Shown here piece after piece: positions 63,632 through 64,000 of a stretch of 64,000 nucleotides of DNA. How positions within the stretch are numbered: the first letter of the stretch is position 1; the number at the start of each line of letters is the position of its first letter. The stretch covers positions 1,116,001 to 1,180,000 of the forward strand of contig NC_015730.1 in NCBI RefSeq assembly GCF_000154785.2, written 5' to 3'. This DNA comes from Roseobacter litoralis Och 149. Its GTDB lineage: Bacteria; Pseudomonadota; Alphaproteobacteria; Rhodobacterales; Rhodobacteraceae. The position numbers and the translations under genes were made by a program. A model generated the notes under the pieces. That model saw only the letters and a program-made list of their open reading frames with translations, ran no database searches and was not told where the DNA came from.

Positions 63632-64000
63632 TTAGCCTTGCGAGGCGCTGCGAAAAGGCGTTGGATCCCAGCCGCAGGCATAGCCATCCCCGTCCGGATC
63701 AAGGCCTTTGCGATCCCGTTTGGGGCCGCCACGCGCCAGAAAATCCAGTTGGGCCTTGTCCGGCGACGGATACTGCGCGCAGTTACGTTCCGCCCGCGCG
63801 GCCCCATTCAGACCGGCGCGTGCGTAGACCTTTGTGCCGACCGGATGGGTTGTCGCGAGCGCGAAGGCGACGATGTTGGGCTGGTTGTCGCCTGTGCGTT
63901 CCGGCAATGCTTCTGGCTGAATGAGCTGATATTGCGCGCGGTTATGGGCGATGCGTTCTGCGTCACTTTCGATGCTGCGCTGCTCAGAGACGGCATCGAA
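63632..64000 (-). CDS. Excalibur-domain protein, N-terminus beyond the window
   Basis: The frame is open to the window edge: FDAVSEQRSIESDAERI...QPEALPERTG and on to LDFLARGGPKRDRKGLDPDGDGYACGWDPTPFR. The end is an excalibur-like calcium loop (DPDGDGYACG). The ATG at 63907 is inside the open frame and is not needed as a start. Ends three bases before the amidase start, so the two form an operon. Confidence 0.75.
   Translation of the reverse strand, partial: FDAVSEQRSIESDAERIAHNRAQYQLIQPEALPERTGDNQPNIVAFALATTHPVGTKVYARAGLNGAARAERNCAQYPSPDKAQLDFLARGGPKRDRKGLDPDGDGYACGWDPTPFRSASQG

Overview
The window looks like a chromosome or large replicon segment of a marine alphaproteobacterium of the Rhodobacteraceae (Roseobacter group). 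This is inferred from the GC-rich core genes, a 55-aa L33 protein, an alphaproteobacterial-type RNase P RNA, oligopeptide ABC/CocE and SPFH-TelA-XpaC gene blocks, and an exact FNR-type box. No 16S or single marker fixes the genus.

Region 1, about 1-22 kb, is an AT-richer accessory island. It holds a broken M48 membrane peptidase, unknown proteins, a serine resolvase, an antiphage CBASS locus (Cap15-like effector on the minus strand; DncV-like CD-NTase and Cap2 E2-E1 fusion on the plus strand), a Fic protein, an ArdA-like antirestriction protein with a structured leader, and a MobC-relaxase mobilisation module. One PIN_12 (DUF4935) gene in it has been cut into three pieces by two nested-context insertions: an IS3-family element (1,221 bp, 4-bp target duplication CTTC) and a 3,832-bp RIT element (three overlapping tyrosine recombinase genes between perfect 27-bp inverted repeats). 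Removing the IS restores the reading frame across its site exactly.

Region 2, about 22-37 kb, is an envelope and secretion segment: an RTX protein with 31 uninterrupted 9-residue repeats behind an FNR-type box, an AraC-type regulator, then a co-directional run of exported amidohydrolase, DUF3299 protein, outer-membrane barrel, OprB-like porin, Omp85-type barrel, two MscS channels (the second broken by a TAA), a cupin and a PLD-family lipoprotein.

Region 3, about 37.6-64 kb, is ordinary core-like sequence: tRNA-Gly(TCC), an ABC exporter, an acyl-CoA synthetase, a phosphodiesterase, an oligopeptide ABC importer with a CocE-type hydrolase, glycerate 2-kinase, dtd, a cluster of SPFH / zinc ribbon / b561-like / DUF2927 / TelA / XpaC / 29-aa peptide genes, rluB, tadA, an UPF0173 hydrolase, a ceramidase-like membrane protein, rpmG, an XRE regulator, rnpB and an AmpD-like amidase.

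The most unusual signal is four otherwise intact genes interrupted by a single in-frame stop codon: TAG in the M48 peptidase, TAG at codon 6 of the Cap15-like effector behind a strong ribosome binding site, TAG 46 codons before the natural end of Cap2, and TAA in the second MscS gene. Two of these are in the same CBASS locus. They may be inactivating mutations, sequencing errors or, less likely, readthrough sites.
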